A DNA stretch of 64,000 nucleotides from Todiramphus chloris collaris (Eukaryota; Chordata; Aves; Coraciiformes; Alcedinidae), in the NCBI GenBank assembly GCA_025345505.1, contig JANVCC010010406.1, positions 17,474,062 through 17,538,061 on the forward strand, written 5' to 3'. Shown here piece by piece: positions 53,501 through 64,000 of this stretch. Both the position numbers and the translations under genes were made by a program. Below the pieces are notes generated by a model, which worked only from the letters and a program-made list of their open reading frames with translations, did no database searches and had not been told where the DNA came from. Numbering within the stretch: position 1 is the first letter of the stretch; every line of letters starts with the position of its first letter.

Positions 53501-56500
53501 TTAACCTGTTCACTTGAAACTGTTTAATAATGATTTGTCTTACAAAAATATTTATCTTCAGTATTTGATCATCTGCACACCGAGTTTATAACCAGAGACG
53601 CTTCTAGGGTAACTTGTGAGCTCTGAGAAATACATTTCCTACTGATTGAATTATGATGTCTGCTGCTATCAGATGAAGGCTGCATTCAAATACAGAAATT
53701 GATGTAAGTTTGTAATACTCCACCATTAGACCAACAATAAACTAAACCTGAGAGAAGCCTGATGGAAAGTGCTGAGGTTTCCTGCTTCTGATGACCAAGG
53801 TTATTTTAAGAATATGCAAGGAGCAGGGAAATCCACTACATTTACAGGAACAAAAACGCTTGTAAAGCACTCCTAAAGTAACAAAGAGTTTTAAAGTTTA
53901 CTCCAACTGTTGGTGTCAATGAGCTATCTCTGTTTCACAGGCTGAAGTCATAAAAATAAAAGCTAGGCAACACAGCAAAGCCATTTCTAGATTACATTTT
54001 TGTCTGTATCATGTCTTTAGAAGATACAATGGACATGTGGAAAATCACTGTCACCATAAAACCAATTCTTTTTATTTGCTTTCATTATTTAACCATTATT
54101 TCTTCCAAAATAAACAGTTTTACAGTTACACACCTGGCTGCTCTGGGATGTTCTCCTTTCAGAGTGGAATGGACCCGCTTTTATTCTTCCGACTTCTAGT
54201 CTTACCGTACCTAATGAACACTAAAGAACAAGTCACTTCTAATACATCTGTCTACAACATTAAAGCCTATAACAATATTTAAGTCACCTATTATATGGTG
54301 GAAGACCTAAAAATATGAACAGAAGGGAAAACAAAGGACTAACAGCCCTGTGATGAGTGATGAGCAGACAGAGATCACAGCAGGATCAGAACCACATGAA
54401 GTATACCACACCACATTATTCAATACTGAGCAGGGTACTTTTTGGATTAACCAATATTACAATACAGATGTGAAAATTACACAGTAAAACTAACTCAGTT
54501 ACCTGTCACGTAACAGGGAATAGCTTTGGCTTCTCAACTGCAATTTCAACAAGTATTTTCCAGGATGGCATTTTTCAAGCAATAGTGAAATTGACTGTTT
54601 TCACAGAAAGCACTAAAAATAGTCTAACAACTCAAAAGTATTAATCATTATTTATGAGAACATGGTATTTAAACAGGTAGCTAGTCATCTGTCTCCCACT
54701 CTTGAAATTATCTGTTATTCTGGATCCACAATAATATCATTAAAAAAATTAAGCACAGGAAGTTTTCCAAACACCTACCTGTAGATGTTAAGTGACCCTT
54801 CTGCATCTGACCCCAACAGGAAGCTGGGTGATATGGACTGTTTGCACATCGGAAAATTCTTCCACTACTCTTTAAGCATTTAATTATACCCTCAGGTATT
54901 TATATATCTGTGTAAAATTCATGCCTCATAAGAAAATTCACCCTGCAGTCAAATATGCAGAAACCATGACGTACTAAATTGCTTCTTATTTTTTAAATAA
55001 TGTTGACTTATCTATAACATGGGAAAGACTTGATTGAACCTCAAGAAAACCATTCTTTCCAGCTTGTATAAATTGACTCATATTAAACCATATGGACAAC
55101 TTACTCAAAATGAAAAACGAAGGAAGTACTCCCTGTACCTAAAATTACCACATCCTCACATAAAATGCAAACCCACAAACAAGATATAAAAATTGTCAAG
55201 TGTGAAAGTGGGAGGTAATACATTCCAACTAAACTTGTGAATAAATCAATTCACATTTGGTTTTATTACAGCTTTCTTGCTCCTTCTCAAAAGCCATAAG
55301 TCAAATAAGGAGAAAAAAAGATCAGCTTTTCACATGTTTTAGGGATACTTAAAAAGACACACTGCAAGAACAGGCCTGACAACACACTCTAGCGGTTTCA
55401 AGCTACTTAAGATACATTAGGATTTTCCACAGATTACACATAGTTTTCTAGCAAAATAATATTTCAAGCAGTTTAAGGCAATTCATTCCTAGATCTGACT
55501 CTTGTGAATGAAAACAAAACTGATAACAACTAAAAAAAATTGTGACTGCCTACATGTGAATGATAGTGAGTCACTGCATTTATATAGCATGAACAAAACA
55601 GAATCATTAATAACATATCTGAGATATTTTAAAGGCCTCATTTCTCAGGGTTAGGACAATTCATTACAAGTACTAGTGAGTGGGATGAAGTATTTAAAAC
55701 ATCAACTTAGGAATGATAAGTGGGAGCTAAGAATCTTCAATCAGATACTCCAAAATGCTTTCCAAAATGAAAGAAACTTTCCAGACAAAATGGCATTTTA
55801 ATTTACAGATCTGCAAGTGCAGCCTATGAAGGAGTAATACACTGTCCTTAGATAAAGTATCATGTAAGAAGGGAAAAATATTATTACCCCAGAAGAGTAT
55901 ATTAACAAGTTCAGTGCCAGAACACAGACCCAGTTCTGGCATTCTCACTTAGGGGCATATGCTAAAAATACAGAAAAAGTGCTTCTACCTTTTCTTTATA
56001 ACCCCATCCCCACATCTCCTGTCCTTCTCCCTCAAAAAACACCCAGACATCAAAGCCTGAGGAACTGTTCAAGACCTAGAAAAATATACCTTTGGAAGTG
56101 AGTGAAAAGAAGCATAATCATATGTCTTATGCAGCCAACAGTTAGCTATGAGTAGTGCCTGTTAATTTTTTTTTCCAGTGGAATGGTTATTCATTGGAAA
56201 ATGCTGACTCAATGGAATCCTTACCATGCAGCAAGAATGTTTCAAAACCCTGTACGGAAAACAGACAAGCTGGCTGACCAGCTGGACTTCCTGCCAGGCC
56301 ACAGGAAATGTTGCATATCTGAGTTCATTCTGATTTGGAAATAGCAGGAGGATATCAGAAGCAAAATTTATTGAGAACAGAAATTCTTGTAGAAAGAACT
56401 GAACATAGGAGTTTACTTGTTATCTTTGTGAGAAAGCAATTTCTTATACTAGATACCTTGGTCATTGGAAAATGCATTACAGTATTTAATGAATGTAAGG

Positions 56501-59500
56501 TGACACTAGACATAGAAAAAAAAAAAAAGATTAACATTATCAACTATAACTACTTTTTGGCACAACCTCTCTGATGAATTCTTCATCATTTAAAGTCAGT
56601 TCTGTCTATCTTTCTAAAAATGTGAGACAGTTAACCAGTTATCAGTTTATTGGAGTAAAGAATGTGTTAAGTTTTAGGATATTCAAGGCAATGGTCTTCT
56701 ACTGCCCTTATAAACATATGGCACTCTGCACCATTACTACTCCCATTATCATCACGCAGATATAAAAATCTGAATGCTCTGGACTTCACGAAGCTTCACA
56801 GCTCATTCTCACTGACATGACAATAGCAGTCTGAATACAGACTGAATGAAACCAAAGCTTTCAAAATATTTGGATCTCAGTTTTTTACTTTTAACCTCCT
56901 TCTCTTTTCCCCAATACCTTCAGCAAAGCTGCAACAGCCTCCTGGTTAGCATTTCGAACATCTTCTCCATTCACTGTCAATATCTGGTCTCCTTGCATCA
57001 ATCTCCCATCTGTGTCTGCTATTCCTCCTTTGACGATATCCGACACAAACACCCCGGTATCATTTCTGCAAATACACACATGGATTTCACATTACAGTAT
57101 TGTTTGAGAGACATTTTTATGACTTGCTCTCGAGAACACAGTAAACACTGTCCCATTTTTCTGCTGAGTACTGTTGGGCTTCTCTAGGAATGGTAGACCA
57201 GCTTAGGCACCAAAAATGACAGGTACAGCCAGCAGAAACATTAAGCATGTGCAGCAAGTCCCAGATACTGACTCTCCAGGTACCTTCATACCTTTTCCCA
57301 ACAATACTCAGCCCAAGGCCTTTTCCAGGCTTCTTTTGGAGGTCTATATTGAGTACATCATACATGTCTTCTTCCTTGTACTGGGCCTCATCTCTGTACA
57401 CAGTCAGACGAACTTTCTGAGGAGTTTGTCGGAGGACATTTATTGCTTCATCATGTGTGGCATTCCGGAGGTCAATCCCATTCACCTGCAATGAAAGAAT
57501 ACAATGATAAAGTGTGCAGAACCTTCCAGCAGACAAACAGAAGATGCCAAACTAGCAGATGACAATAGAAGTGACCAAAGAAACCATCACACCTCTAATA
57601 TCTGATCCCCAGCCCACAGTCTCCCATCTTTAGATGCTGCTCCTTCTTCATATACTTCATGGATAATGATTGCTCCCTGTGAACAAGTAAGACAAAATAA
57701 ATTGCATGTTGAAAGAACATGCACCTAATTTGAACCAAGAGCAACTAAAAATTCCTACTACAATTAATCAGTGATAAAGAAAACAATCACATGTATGATG
57801 AACAAATTACCAAAATACTTAAGAAGTTTATGCATACTTTAAATTTTACAAGTGATTTTTTTTACTTTTTTTTCCCCCCTCCTTGAACTAGTATTGTTAG
57901 TAGCTTTCTAGAAATGCTACAGAAATAAATGACAAAAACCTCTCTTCTATCAGACATGCATTTATTATTGTTACTTCACTTGAGTGATAAATGTATTTTT
58001 CCAACCAACCAGTAATGTGTCTGCTCCTCCAACAATGCTCAGACCAAGACCAGTCCGCCCTTTGGAGATATCAATGGTTGTTTCACATCCAGGAATGATA
58101 GGACAAGTGGCTGGGTCAGAGGCTAATGTGGCTGGAGTTGAAGATCGGCTTGTGTCTAAAATAACAAATATCCTGCTTACAGTAAGAGGGCTCGATATTA
58201 GAAAAGTTACTTAAAACCAGCATTTTGAGAACCCATTGACAGCTCTACAGTAGGAGCTAACCTACAGAGAATGGTGCTGCCAACTCTCCCATCCCCTCAG
58301 ACAAGTACTACTCTACTGCTGTGTAGGTTTAGTCACAGTTATGCCACTTTTATACCATCAAGTACCTGGATCACAATCTGGATAGCCAGGGAAGCTATTG
58401 TACACAACAGATTCTATTGAGGATAGAATTTAATTTAAAAATCTGTATCAGCAACTATGCAATGTGGATCAGAGAGAAACGAAGTACACAGCATATATTA
58501 AATACACAGATTCAATGATGTCAGCCCTGCACTTTTGCAATGGGTCAAGGTCCGTCTAACTAAATATTCCAATTCAGATTCATAACATTGTTTCTCATGG
58601 TACAGATAAGTATTAATCAAATACAGAGGTATTTCATGATTACAGCAATTTATGGTCACATCAAAGGTTTTAAACACATCCATTATATTTAATGACCTTC
58701 AAAAAGAACTTTTTTTTACAAGTCTTCATTTTTGTGACACAAGCCCAGTGCAGACAGATACAGAAAGAGAACCTTACTTTTGACTGCTTCTGGTTCTGGT
58801 GAGCTGGAAGATGGCACAGTTGCTGGCAGCTGTATATTTCTCCTCTCTGCTGGGACACTGCTGGAAGGGACTGGTGCTGCAGTCAGGCTATCAGTCTCTG
58901 CTGAGTTGATTGTAAGTCTCACCATATTTTTGGATGTTTTCAAGAGACTAATAAACTGAATGATAAAGAGAAATCTGGTGAAGTGTGTAACTGGACTGTT
59001 CAGCTGTAACACAAAAATAACACTGAATGAACTGTTCTGCAAATTGGAGCTAAAAGCCACAATCCTGCAGGTTTTCTTGGTAAAGAACAAGGATAAATAC
59101 TGATGTTTTTTGTAAGAAACAGCAGTAAAGTTAACTGTGGGCCAGACCTGACTGATGTTAATTAAGTATCTTCCATGAAACTTCAAACTATACCAGATGA
59201 GAAGGTGGCAGTCTTTCAATGGCTTCTCTGGATAAAATACTGTTATAGCAATTATTAGAAAAATCAGAAAACGAGTATTGTCTTTTAATGCTTGGGTAGA
59301 GCCCAATTCTGATCCCACAAAGGTCGATGCCAAAACATCTACTGATTTAAAAAAGCATATTACTGCCATCCTAGCCATCAGAGGCACAGCTGGAAGGAAA
59401 ATCTGAATTATCTGAACTATGGGAAAGAGAGAAGGATACTAGGATGTAATGCGAAATCTAGTTTAAACGGATACTGAAAACCGTTTAAAATTAATTGCCA

Positions 59501-62500
59501 TCTAACAGAAAAAACACCAAATCCTCCTGAGATGGTAGAATCCAAAGTATTTTCAGAAATTATATACTCAATTTCTCTGACTCTTCTTCCAAAGCCTACC
59601 CACTTCCTGGCAGAAAACATCACTATTTCTTAATCATTTACTCCTTCAGAGATACTGGAGATACCAGTGCATCAAAGAGTAAGATGGATGCTCTCCTAAT
59701 TGCCCTTTAACAAACACAAAGTAACCTTCTTGTGTCTAAAGAATCACCATTCTTGGTAGCAAGGCAGGTGCTAGAAAACTGTCCTTGATTCATTACAGAA
59801 CTCAAACCGAGTTTGCAGAGCTAGAAGTTAGAAATAAATCTTTGCTATTTAGGAATGGAGATAGTTTTTCTCCAAAGGACTGAAATACCAGGCTTGGAAT
59901 ATAATGAAGTTGTTATTACAGACACTTGCCATGTATAAGCACACAGTTTGTGACATGATTTACCACATGATGCAACTCAACCATGTAAACTTACAAATAT
60001 TAATTTTACTGGTTCTACTATTTTTGAAGTGGAGTAGCTATGAAAAGTCATTATTGAGCAACAGTTCATAGCTTTTATCCCACAACTAAGTGCCTATCAG
60101 TCACCACATCTGAACCACAGAGGGGGGAACAAAACAAACAAACAAAAAAATTTCACATTTCTAGCAGAGATAGCTGATTCAGGTAGTGCATTAATGTAAA
60201 ATATCAGCCAATGAAGGCTTTAAATTCCAGCTTTAGTTTCACCTGCAGTAAATTTTCTCATCCAGACAATGCCTGTGGATCTTTGTCTAGCTTTGAAAAT
60301 AAAGGCAGAGTATAGTCACGAAAACTTCACCAGCTTGTTTAAGATACAGTCACCTCCTAAATTAAGTGGTGTGATTTCTGCAACATTTCTGAAACTTCAG
60401 AAGCACCTTTTCTACTGGATATCCCACAACAATTTCATCATCCACTGCCAGGATCTGATCTCCAACTTTGATTCGTCCATCCTGGAAACAACATAGAATA
60501 AAAAATATGAGCTCTGAATGCTGCTCCAAAAAACATTTTTCATACCCTATTTGGGTTTTAAACGTTCTCACACCTTTGCTGCTGCACCATGGTCTGTTAA
60601 GCTCTTAATAACTATTCCATTACTTGTGTCTTCTTCACTAATTGCGATTCCAAAGCCTCCTTGATCCTGCCGCAAACATAAAAAAGCAAATGGTTAGGTA
60701 CTGTGTTTATCAAATTAAGACTAAAGAACAATGAAGCCTGTGGACATAACAAAAATTTGGGTTTTCACAATGCATAAATATTTTTGTTTTCAACTAATCC
60801 ATTTCTGATATAATTTTGCCAACCTACAAAGAGTATATTGGCTATCAAGATAAACCTGAAATAATTCTAAATTCAAATCCACTCCTTTAAAACTTACAAG
60901 GTCAACTGTGATTCAGTTGTAAAATTCATAAATAAGAATAACAAACACAAAATATTTGGAAACTACAAACTGAGGTAAACAAAACTTCACGATAGAGTTT
61001 AAACTTATAATTTGGAACCACAGAAAAAAATACACATAGGAGTTGAAAATACAGAAGATAGAAAAATGTGTGCTCATCCCATGGAATTAGTAAATACTTG
61101 TGGCAGAATGAAATTTCCCTAATTCTTTCACATAGAATTAAATTATTTGGATACTATAATCTGTAAGATAGTCTCCTGGTTAATTAAGGAAGGCTAGGTG
61201 ACCTCCAAGGAGAAAAACTTACCAACAGTCCACAAGTCTCTATCCTTATGTCCACTGAATGCAACTGTCTTCTCCATGTCAATAAGAAGGAGCAGCAATT
61301 TTCCCACCCTCACCTCTAAGCTTAATTATTGCAGAACAACTGTCAATCTCATCCCAGCTGCACAATTTCCACTAAATATTTATGTTGTTTGGGGGGATTT
61401 GGTGCTTATAATTTCCTAATTTATTTATTTATATGATTTTACCTGAGGCACTACCAGCAACTGGTTACCAGAAGTTTTGCAAACAGGACAAGAGGTGACT
61501 TATTCCAGGGACACACAACAACTGGCAAATTATGTGAAGTCAGAGAGACTCATGAGGTTGCCAAAGACACCCACTATGTCAAAAAAAACCCTGGAGTCAA
61601 ACAGGAAGACAAGACCTCTAGATAGCTCTATTCTGACTTCCATTATGTAAGAGACAACATTTGACGGACTCTTGTTACAAAAAAGCAGACTAGTGAACAC
61701 AAAGCTAACTGATGTAAATTTAATTTTCAGTGCATACCTTAGGGAGTTCCACATATTGAATGTTTTTACACGAACTGAAGTCAGAATAAGCACTGGCATT
61801 TGCAGCACTGCTATCAATCTAATAAAAAATGAAATCGTAAGTGTGAGCAACTATAGTCAACATTTTATATCAAAATGAAGTAGTGTATAACCATATAAAG
61901 TGGGTCTGATAATTTTCTGGATTCATTTGAACTGCTACAACTCCATTCACAGGAATATTAGATTTACTTCACAGTTTAGATGAACATAAAATAAAATAGA
62001 ATTGAGTACAGCTGTACTAAATTTAGCAGCTTTACTAAATTCTCATTTATTTTTGCCTTCAAAAGTTATTTTTCTTTTGGAGCATTTGCTAAGCAGGCAG
62101 AGCACTCTCCTATCCAGAACAATGTTAGTACCTCACACAAATAAGAAAAAACAAAGGTTTACCTTACCTCTTGATGTTGATGTGTCCCTGAAGTACACTG
62201 TGAAGCCTCTACTGACTTTGCAGGGCAAACAGCCATGTGATTTACTGCATCTTTATTTCTACAATAAATTCAGTTAAAGAATGTAGTAATACAGCTCCGT
62301 ATTTCTTAGCAAAAGTTTAAGTCTAGTACCTTCTTCTTCTTCTTCAAATATCAAAACAGAAAGCTCAAAACATTTTTTCATAACTACTAAGAACTGTGTT
62401 CGAAAGAGTATCTACCTTACCAAAATTAAAAATAAAACAGAAGCATTGTATGCAGAAAATATTGAAAATGAACTTTTTTAGACAAAATTTATCTAGAACT

Positions 62501-62595
62501 TACCTGATAAAGATTACTTTGACTTTAGATGGTGCACATTTTATTATTGAGGAAGCATTCTGGTGAGTCCTTCCATAAAGTATTTGCCCATTTAT
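47403..62595 (-). CDS. MPDZ: MPDZ (MUPP1), multi-PDZ scaffold protein, 3' part, 18 exons
   Basis: The joined exons (62504-62595, 62168-62258, 61738-61818, 60574-60666, 60407-60481, 58778-58955, 58010-58155, 57593-57676, 57292-57485, 56918-57065, 54134-54220, 52769-52865, 52073-52116, 50875-50997, 49829-49933, 49599-49711, 48405-48528, 47403-47549) total 2022 nt, in phase throughout, giving 673 residues and a TGA stop. In this partial numbering: PDZ8 tail 1-31, PDZ9 about 82-160, PDZ10 227-310, PDZ11 325-404, PDZ12 462-548, PDZ13 588-672. Carboxylate-binding loops are visible as GFGIAI, GLGLSI, GLGLSI, SLGVSI and GLGFSI. The linker [12 protein letters not shown] and the end TVTLTVLS separate it from the paralogue PATJ. 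MPDZ is a cytoplasmic scaffold at tight junctions and synapses. From the literature, PDZ9 binds JAM, PDZ10 binds claudin-1 and the 5-HT2C receptor, and PDZ13 binds CAR. The promoter and N-terminal L27 to PDZ7 are outside the window. Confidence 0.96.
48405..48528 (-). CDS. MPDZ: MPDZ exon: N-terminal part of PDZ13
   Basis: Acceptor TCTTAG, donor GTACGT. It encodes [20 protein letters not shown] with the GLGF-type binding loop, then [19 protein letters not shown] and AK. PDZ13 of the mammalian protein is reported to bind CAR and SynGAP. Confidence 0.96.
49599..49711 (-). CDS. MPDZ: MPDZ exon: PDZ12-PDZ13 linker
   Basis: Acceptor TCCTAG, donor [22 protein letters not shown] finishes PDZ12, then a Ser/Thr-rich linker, [17 protein letters not shown]. 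This linker is diagnostic: it follows MPDZ and not its paralogue PATJ. The donor could also be placed one base earlier, but only this position keeps the frame. Confidence 0.95.
49829..49933 (-). CDS. MPDZ: MPDZ exon: C-terminal part of PDZ12
   Basis: 35 codons, acceptor CTGCAG, donor [24 protein letters not shown], then [16 protein letters not shown], the second helix and last strand of PDZ12. The 117-bp intron to the next exon is among the shortest in the gene. Confidence 0.96.
50875..50997 (-). CDS. MPDZ: MPDZ exon: N-terminal part of PDZ12
   Basis: 41 codons between acceptor AAACAG-like ATAACAG and donor [24 protein letters not shown] holds the binding loop, followed by [18 protein letters not shown]. 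It is nearly identical to mammalian MPDZ PDZ12. Phase 0 at both ends. Confidence 0.96.
52073..52116 (-). CDS. MPDZ: MPDZ 44-nt small exon: linker and first strand of PDZ12
   Basis: Acceptor TGACAG, donor GTAAGT. It encodes [14 protein letters not shown], identical in layout to the mammalian stretch leading into PDZ12. Entry phase 1, exit phase 0. A run of A and G-interrupted A lies immediately upstream in the sense of the gene's opposite strand (52,130-52,160), forming the polypyrimidine tract of the acceptor. Confidence 0.93.
52769..52865 (-). CDS. MPDZ: MPDZ exon: PDZ11-PDZ12 linker, part 1
   Basis: Acceptor TTTTAG... GTTTAG and donor GTAAGA bound 32 codons plus one base. It reads [19 protein letters not shown] and ends LKKNA. 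The pattern SLSSFxFPxSGSS matches mammalian MPDZ, with a Gly-Ser insertion after EGS. No domain. Together with the following 44-nt exon it adds 141 nt, a multiple of three. Confidence 0.92.
54134..54220 (-). CDS. MPDZ: MPDZ exon: last strand of PDZ11 and linker
   Basis: 29 codons: [16 protein letters not shown] then [13 protein letters not shown], donor GTGTGT. Two AGs lie 10 bases apart at the acceptor (TTTAG|TGTTCATTAG). The upstream one is chosen because it restores CSLGTV and the frame; the downstream one would shift it. The first bases also form a TAA in another frame, which is why no long open frame marks this exon. Confidence 0.92.
56918..57065 (-). CDS. MPDZ: MPDZ exon: PDZ11 core
   Basis: Acceptor TTGCAG, donor [41 protein letters not shown] and the second helix QEAVAALLK follow the mammalian PDZ11 with few changes. 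The next exon is 2.7 kb away, the largest intron in the window after the truncated first one. Confidence 0.96.
57292..57485 (-). CDS. MPDZ: MPDZ exon: end of PDZ10 and start of PDZ11
   Basis: The exon lies between acceptor TTGCAG and donor GTATGA and follows a 107-bp intron. [19 protein letters not shown] and VRLTVYRD complete PDZ10. A linker of about ten residues ([10 protein letters not shown]) then leads into PDZ11 ([16 protein letters not shown] plus a split Arg codon). The short linker suggests PDZ10 and PDZ11 act as a tandem; this is inference from spacing. Confidence 0.96.
57593..57676 (-). CDS. MPDZ: MPDZ exon: PDZ10 middle
   Basis: 28 codons between acceptor TCACAG and donor [19 protein letters not shown] then [14 protein letters not shown]. 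This is strand 3, the first helix and the DGRLxxGDQIL signature of the domain. Phase 0 at both ends. Confidence 0.96.
58010..58155 (-). CDS. MPDZ: MPDZ exon: linker and N-terminal part of PDZ10
   Basis: Acceptor TTTTAG, donor GTTGGT. It begins with two bases completing Asn, then [20 protein letters not shown] and the first strand and binding loop [15 protein letters not shown] of PDZ10. This is almost identical to mammalian MPDZ. PDZ10 is the domain reported to bind claudin-1 and the 5-HT2C receptor. Confidence 0.96.
58778..58955 (-). CDS. MPDZ: MPDZ exon: end of PDZ9 and PDZ9-PDZ10 linker
   Basis: Acceptor ATTCAG, donor [22 protein letters not shown] completes PDZ9. It is followed by about 40 residues of Ser/Pro/Ala-rich linker ending SPEPEAVK plus one base. 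The linker is poorly conserved with mammals except for the SPEPE motif. The long open frame reaching 59,387 on this strand is intron sequence read through the acceptor, not extra protein. Confidence 0.94.
60407..60481 (-). CDS. MPDZ: MPDZ exon: PDZ9 middle
   Basis: 25 codons after acceptor [22 protein letters not shown] then IVVGYPVEK. The donor is GTGCTT, a weak match to the GTRAGT consensus. Reading through would give a short tail ending in a stop within about 12 codons. The next exon begins FISLLK, which completes the second helix of PDZ9 as in mammals, so the splice is well supported. Confidence 0.94.
60574..60666 (-). CDS. MPDZ: MPDZ exon: PDZ9 binding loop and strands 2-3
   Basis: 31 codons between acceptor CGGCAG and donor [21 protein letters not shown] carries the carboxylate-binding loop (GFG in place of the mammalian GLG), followed by [15 protein letters not shown]. 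The Phe in the loop is within the range PDZ domains allow. From the literature on mammalian MUPP1, PDZ9 binds JAM family tails. Only 92 bp of intron separates it from the next exon. Confidence 0.95.
61738..61818 (-). CDS. MPDZ: MPDZ exon: end of linker and first strand of PDZ9
   Basis: 27 codons between acceptor TATTAG and donor GTATGC. It reads [15 protein letters not shown] followed by YVELPK, the first beta strand of PDZ9, and closely resembles mammalian MPDZ. In phase 0 at both ends. Confidence 0.93.
62168..62258 (-). CDS. MPDZ: MPDZ exon: PDZ8-PDZ9 linker
   Basis: The exon sits between acceptor TTGTAG and donor GTAAGG. It begins with one base completing arginine, then [12 protein letters not shown], which matches the start of the MPDZ PDZ8-PDZ9 linker. 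The rest (30 codons, Ser/Thr/Gln/His-rich) diverges from mammals, as expected for a disordered spacer. It has no domain of its own. Confidence 0.9.
62330..62345. repeat. (CTT)n microsatellite in an MPDZ intron
   Basis: CTTCTTCTTCTTCTTC between the PDZ8-tail exon and the linker exon. On the gene strand it reads GAA repeats. Confidence 0.8.
62504..62595 (-). CDS. MPDZ: MPDZ exon: C-terminal half of PDZ8
   Basis: Acceptor ATATAG precedes ATA AAT GGG (start INGQILYGR). The exon ends in a split AG|A arginine codon followed by the donor GTAAGT. It encodes beta strand 4, the second helix ([10 protein letters not shown]) and the last strand (SKVKVIFIR) of PDZ8. The first half of PDZ8, expected to read something like DGRLQ..DELLE, is not found up to 64,000, so at least one more exon lies upstream. 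Phase 0 at entry, 2 at exit. Confidence 0.93.
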
Positions 62596-64000
62596 CTATA
62601 TAAAGGAAGGTAGCAATTATTTCTCAAAATATTTTAATTCCTTTACACTTAAACTGATTTTTAAGACTTAAAAAAGTCCATTATCCTGTATTACTGGCTA
62701 AAGTAGCAATTGTATTAAAATAACAGCGTATGCTGTGTCCTGCTTTCACTCTCTTCTTCCAGTAAAAAATTACTTACAGTTTAATTTCAGCCTAACACTG
62801 TCACAGTGCTAAAAATGTCATTCTCTGAGTTACATTGGGATGTCTTTGCACATCATCTATTTTCACTTGCCATTGATCATCTCATGACTCACATGGTGAT
62901 AAAACAAGGCCATGGGAAATTGTAACCATAACAAATAAATGAACCACTTATATCCAACAATGAGATTAGTACTATTTCTTGAATCTCTTTATACACAGGA
63001 GCCTGAAAACTGCTGCATTTACAGTCTACAGAATTGACCTAACAATCATTGTCTTCTTTTGGCAGAGTAGATCCACTGCAACTCCCTGAAGCTCCTATGA
63101 TTCAGGTATGACTGGAGGTATCAGGGTGATTTTTAGAATAAGGCCATTATTTACTCACATTTTATTAGTTACATTTGTTCTTGGAAAACTGCAGGGCAGA
63201 ATTCCACTCTAAGAAAGGGAAAAAGACTGGAAAAGGACAGCTGGTACCTAGACAAAGGGAAAACAGTGCAACACCAAGGTAGTACTAATAGAAGCAGAGA
63301 AGCAGTGAACAGATGCAAGTGAGGGTTGAGCGTAACAGCAATCCCCCAGCTCCCATGCACGCTGTGTCCATCAGGCATGTCCACAGGGATACTGCGCCCT
63401 GTCATTTACACCGGAGGTGACAATCCAGAAGTAGCTCTGCTTCTAGTGCTTGCCATGGGCTCGTGAAGAACCATAGTCAGGCTGTCAGCTGGGGCATGAT
63501 CTGTCATAGGTGACAGACAGCTACTCAGGAACCTAAGGAGCAAGCTCAGATGTCTTCTATCAGAAAAGGTTGACACAACCTCTCAGCATCAGTTTGCAGG
63601 TTTATAGTGTGGACAGTAAACAAGAAATCACATGAGAGCAGACTCACATATGCTGCAATGTCTTCTGAGGATACTCAGCATTTGCAACATCAAGAGTTGA
63701 AAAACAGACCTTTTCACAGATCCGAGAGAACCATCTAGCAGGTAACACTGAACTCCACAATTAACATAGACTCCGTAAGTCCCACAGATACCTTAATTTC
63801 TCTCCTAGGCTGCAACTGCCAGCCTACATTGTTTATTCTGTCTCCCTCAACCTTTGTTCAATCTCACCATGTTCTTCCTATACCATCTGCCCAGTGCATC
63901 CTCAAACACCTCCACATATGGTTTTGAAGTTAAACAAAACATTTCTGTGAGAGTAATGTTACCTACTGCTAAAAGAAAGAATGGAAAAAGGTATATCAGA
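62596..64000 (-). other. MPDZ: Partial intron of MPDZ (upstream of the PDZ8-tail exon)
   Basis: No frame on the minus strand encodes the missing N-terminal half of PDZ8, so this is taken as intron running off the window. An open frame at 63169-63405 shows no PDZ or other motif. No repeat family is recognised in it. Confidence 0.7.

Noticed and set aside
58716..59387. 223-codon open frame on the minus strand
   Set aside because: Only 58778-58955 is exon. The upstream part lies beyond a good acceptor (ATTCAG) and has no PDZ or other motif; the downstream end runs past the donor into intron.
47403..62595. Alternative assignment to PATJ (INADL)
   Set aside because: The linkers [12 protein letters not shown] and SRSSTPA with [10 protein letters not shown], and the order of the last five PDZ domains follow MPDZ; PATJ has ten PDZ domains in most isoforms and different linkers.
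62596..64000. Search for the missing N-terminal half of PDZ8
   Set aside because: No minus-strand frame shows a PDZ binding loop or DGRL-type motif before the window end.
1..64000. CRISPR arrays, operons, toxin or phage-type systems
   Set aside because: Spliced vertebrate gene structure and LINE/LTR content; no regularly spaced repeats with unique spacers and no dense intronless gene arrays.

Overview
The window is from a vertebrate nuclear genome, almost certainly a bird. It carries the 3' part of one conserved gene, MPDZ (MUPP1, multi-PDZ scaffold), on the minus strand. The rest is AT-rich intergenic DNA with a few retrotransposon copies. The bird assignment rests on CR1 LINE copies with the avian-type tail (repeats of a TTCTATGATT-like unit), ERVL-type LTRs resembling those of birds, a low repeat load, and an MPDZ protein close to but distinct from the mammalian one. 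In birds MPDZ lies on the Z chromosome near TYRP1, LURAP1L and NFIB; that is outside knowledge and cannot be confirmed here.

Right part (about 46,400-64,000, minus strand): eighteen coding exons of MPDZ run from 62,595 down to the stop codon at 47,403. All introns obey GT-AG, and the exon phases join into one open frame of 673 residues. These encode the tail of PDZ8, complete PDZ9, PDZ10, PDZ11, PDZ12 and PDZ13, and the linkers. The 5' half of PDZ8 and everything upstream lie beyond 64,000. A 3' UTR follows, with a likely poly(A) signal near 46,435 and a possible distal cluster near 45,240.

Left part (1-about 45,000): I find no convincing protein-coding gene. Recognisable content is CR1 fragments (3,047-3,658 minus; 26,747-27,727 plus; 37,669-37,784 minus; 41,541-44,142 plus), an ERVL-like LTR fragment (5,640-6,125), a solo LTR (43,293-44,076) inserted into the last CR1 with a near-perfect 5-bp target duplication, a rearranged LTR-like block of direct and inverted repeats (32,350-33,412), and several simple repeats. 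A short acidic reading frame near 1,697 is the only weak hint of another exon.

I found no bacterial-type operon, CRISPR array, tRNA, rRNA or evident new biological system. The most unusual structures are the rearranged repeat block at 32.35-33.41 kb, the CR1 with an opposite-strand CR1 tail inside it at 27.6 kb, and the nested solo LTR at 43.3 kb.
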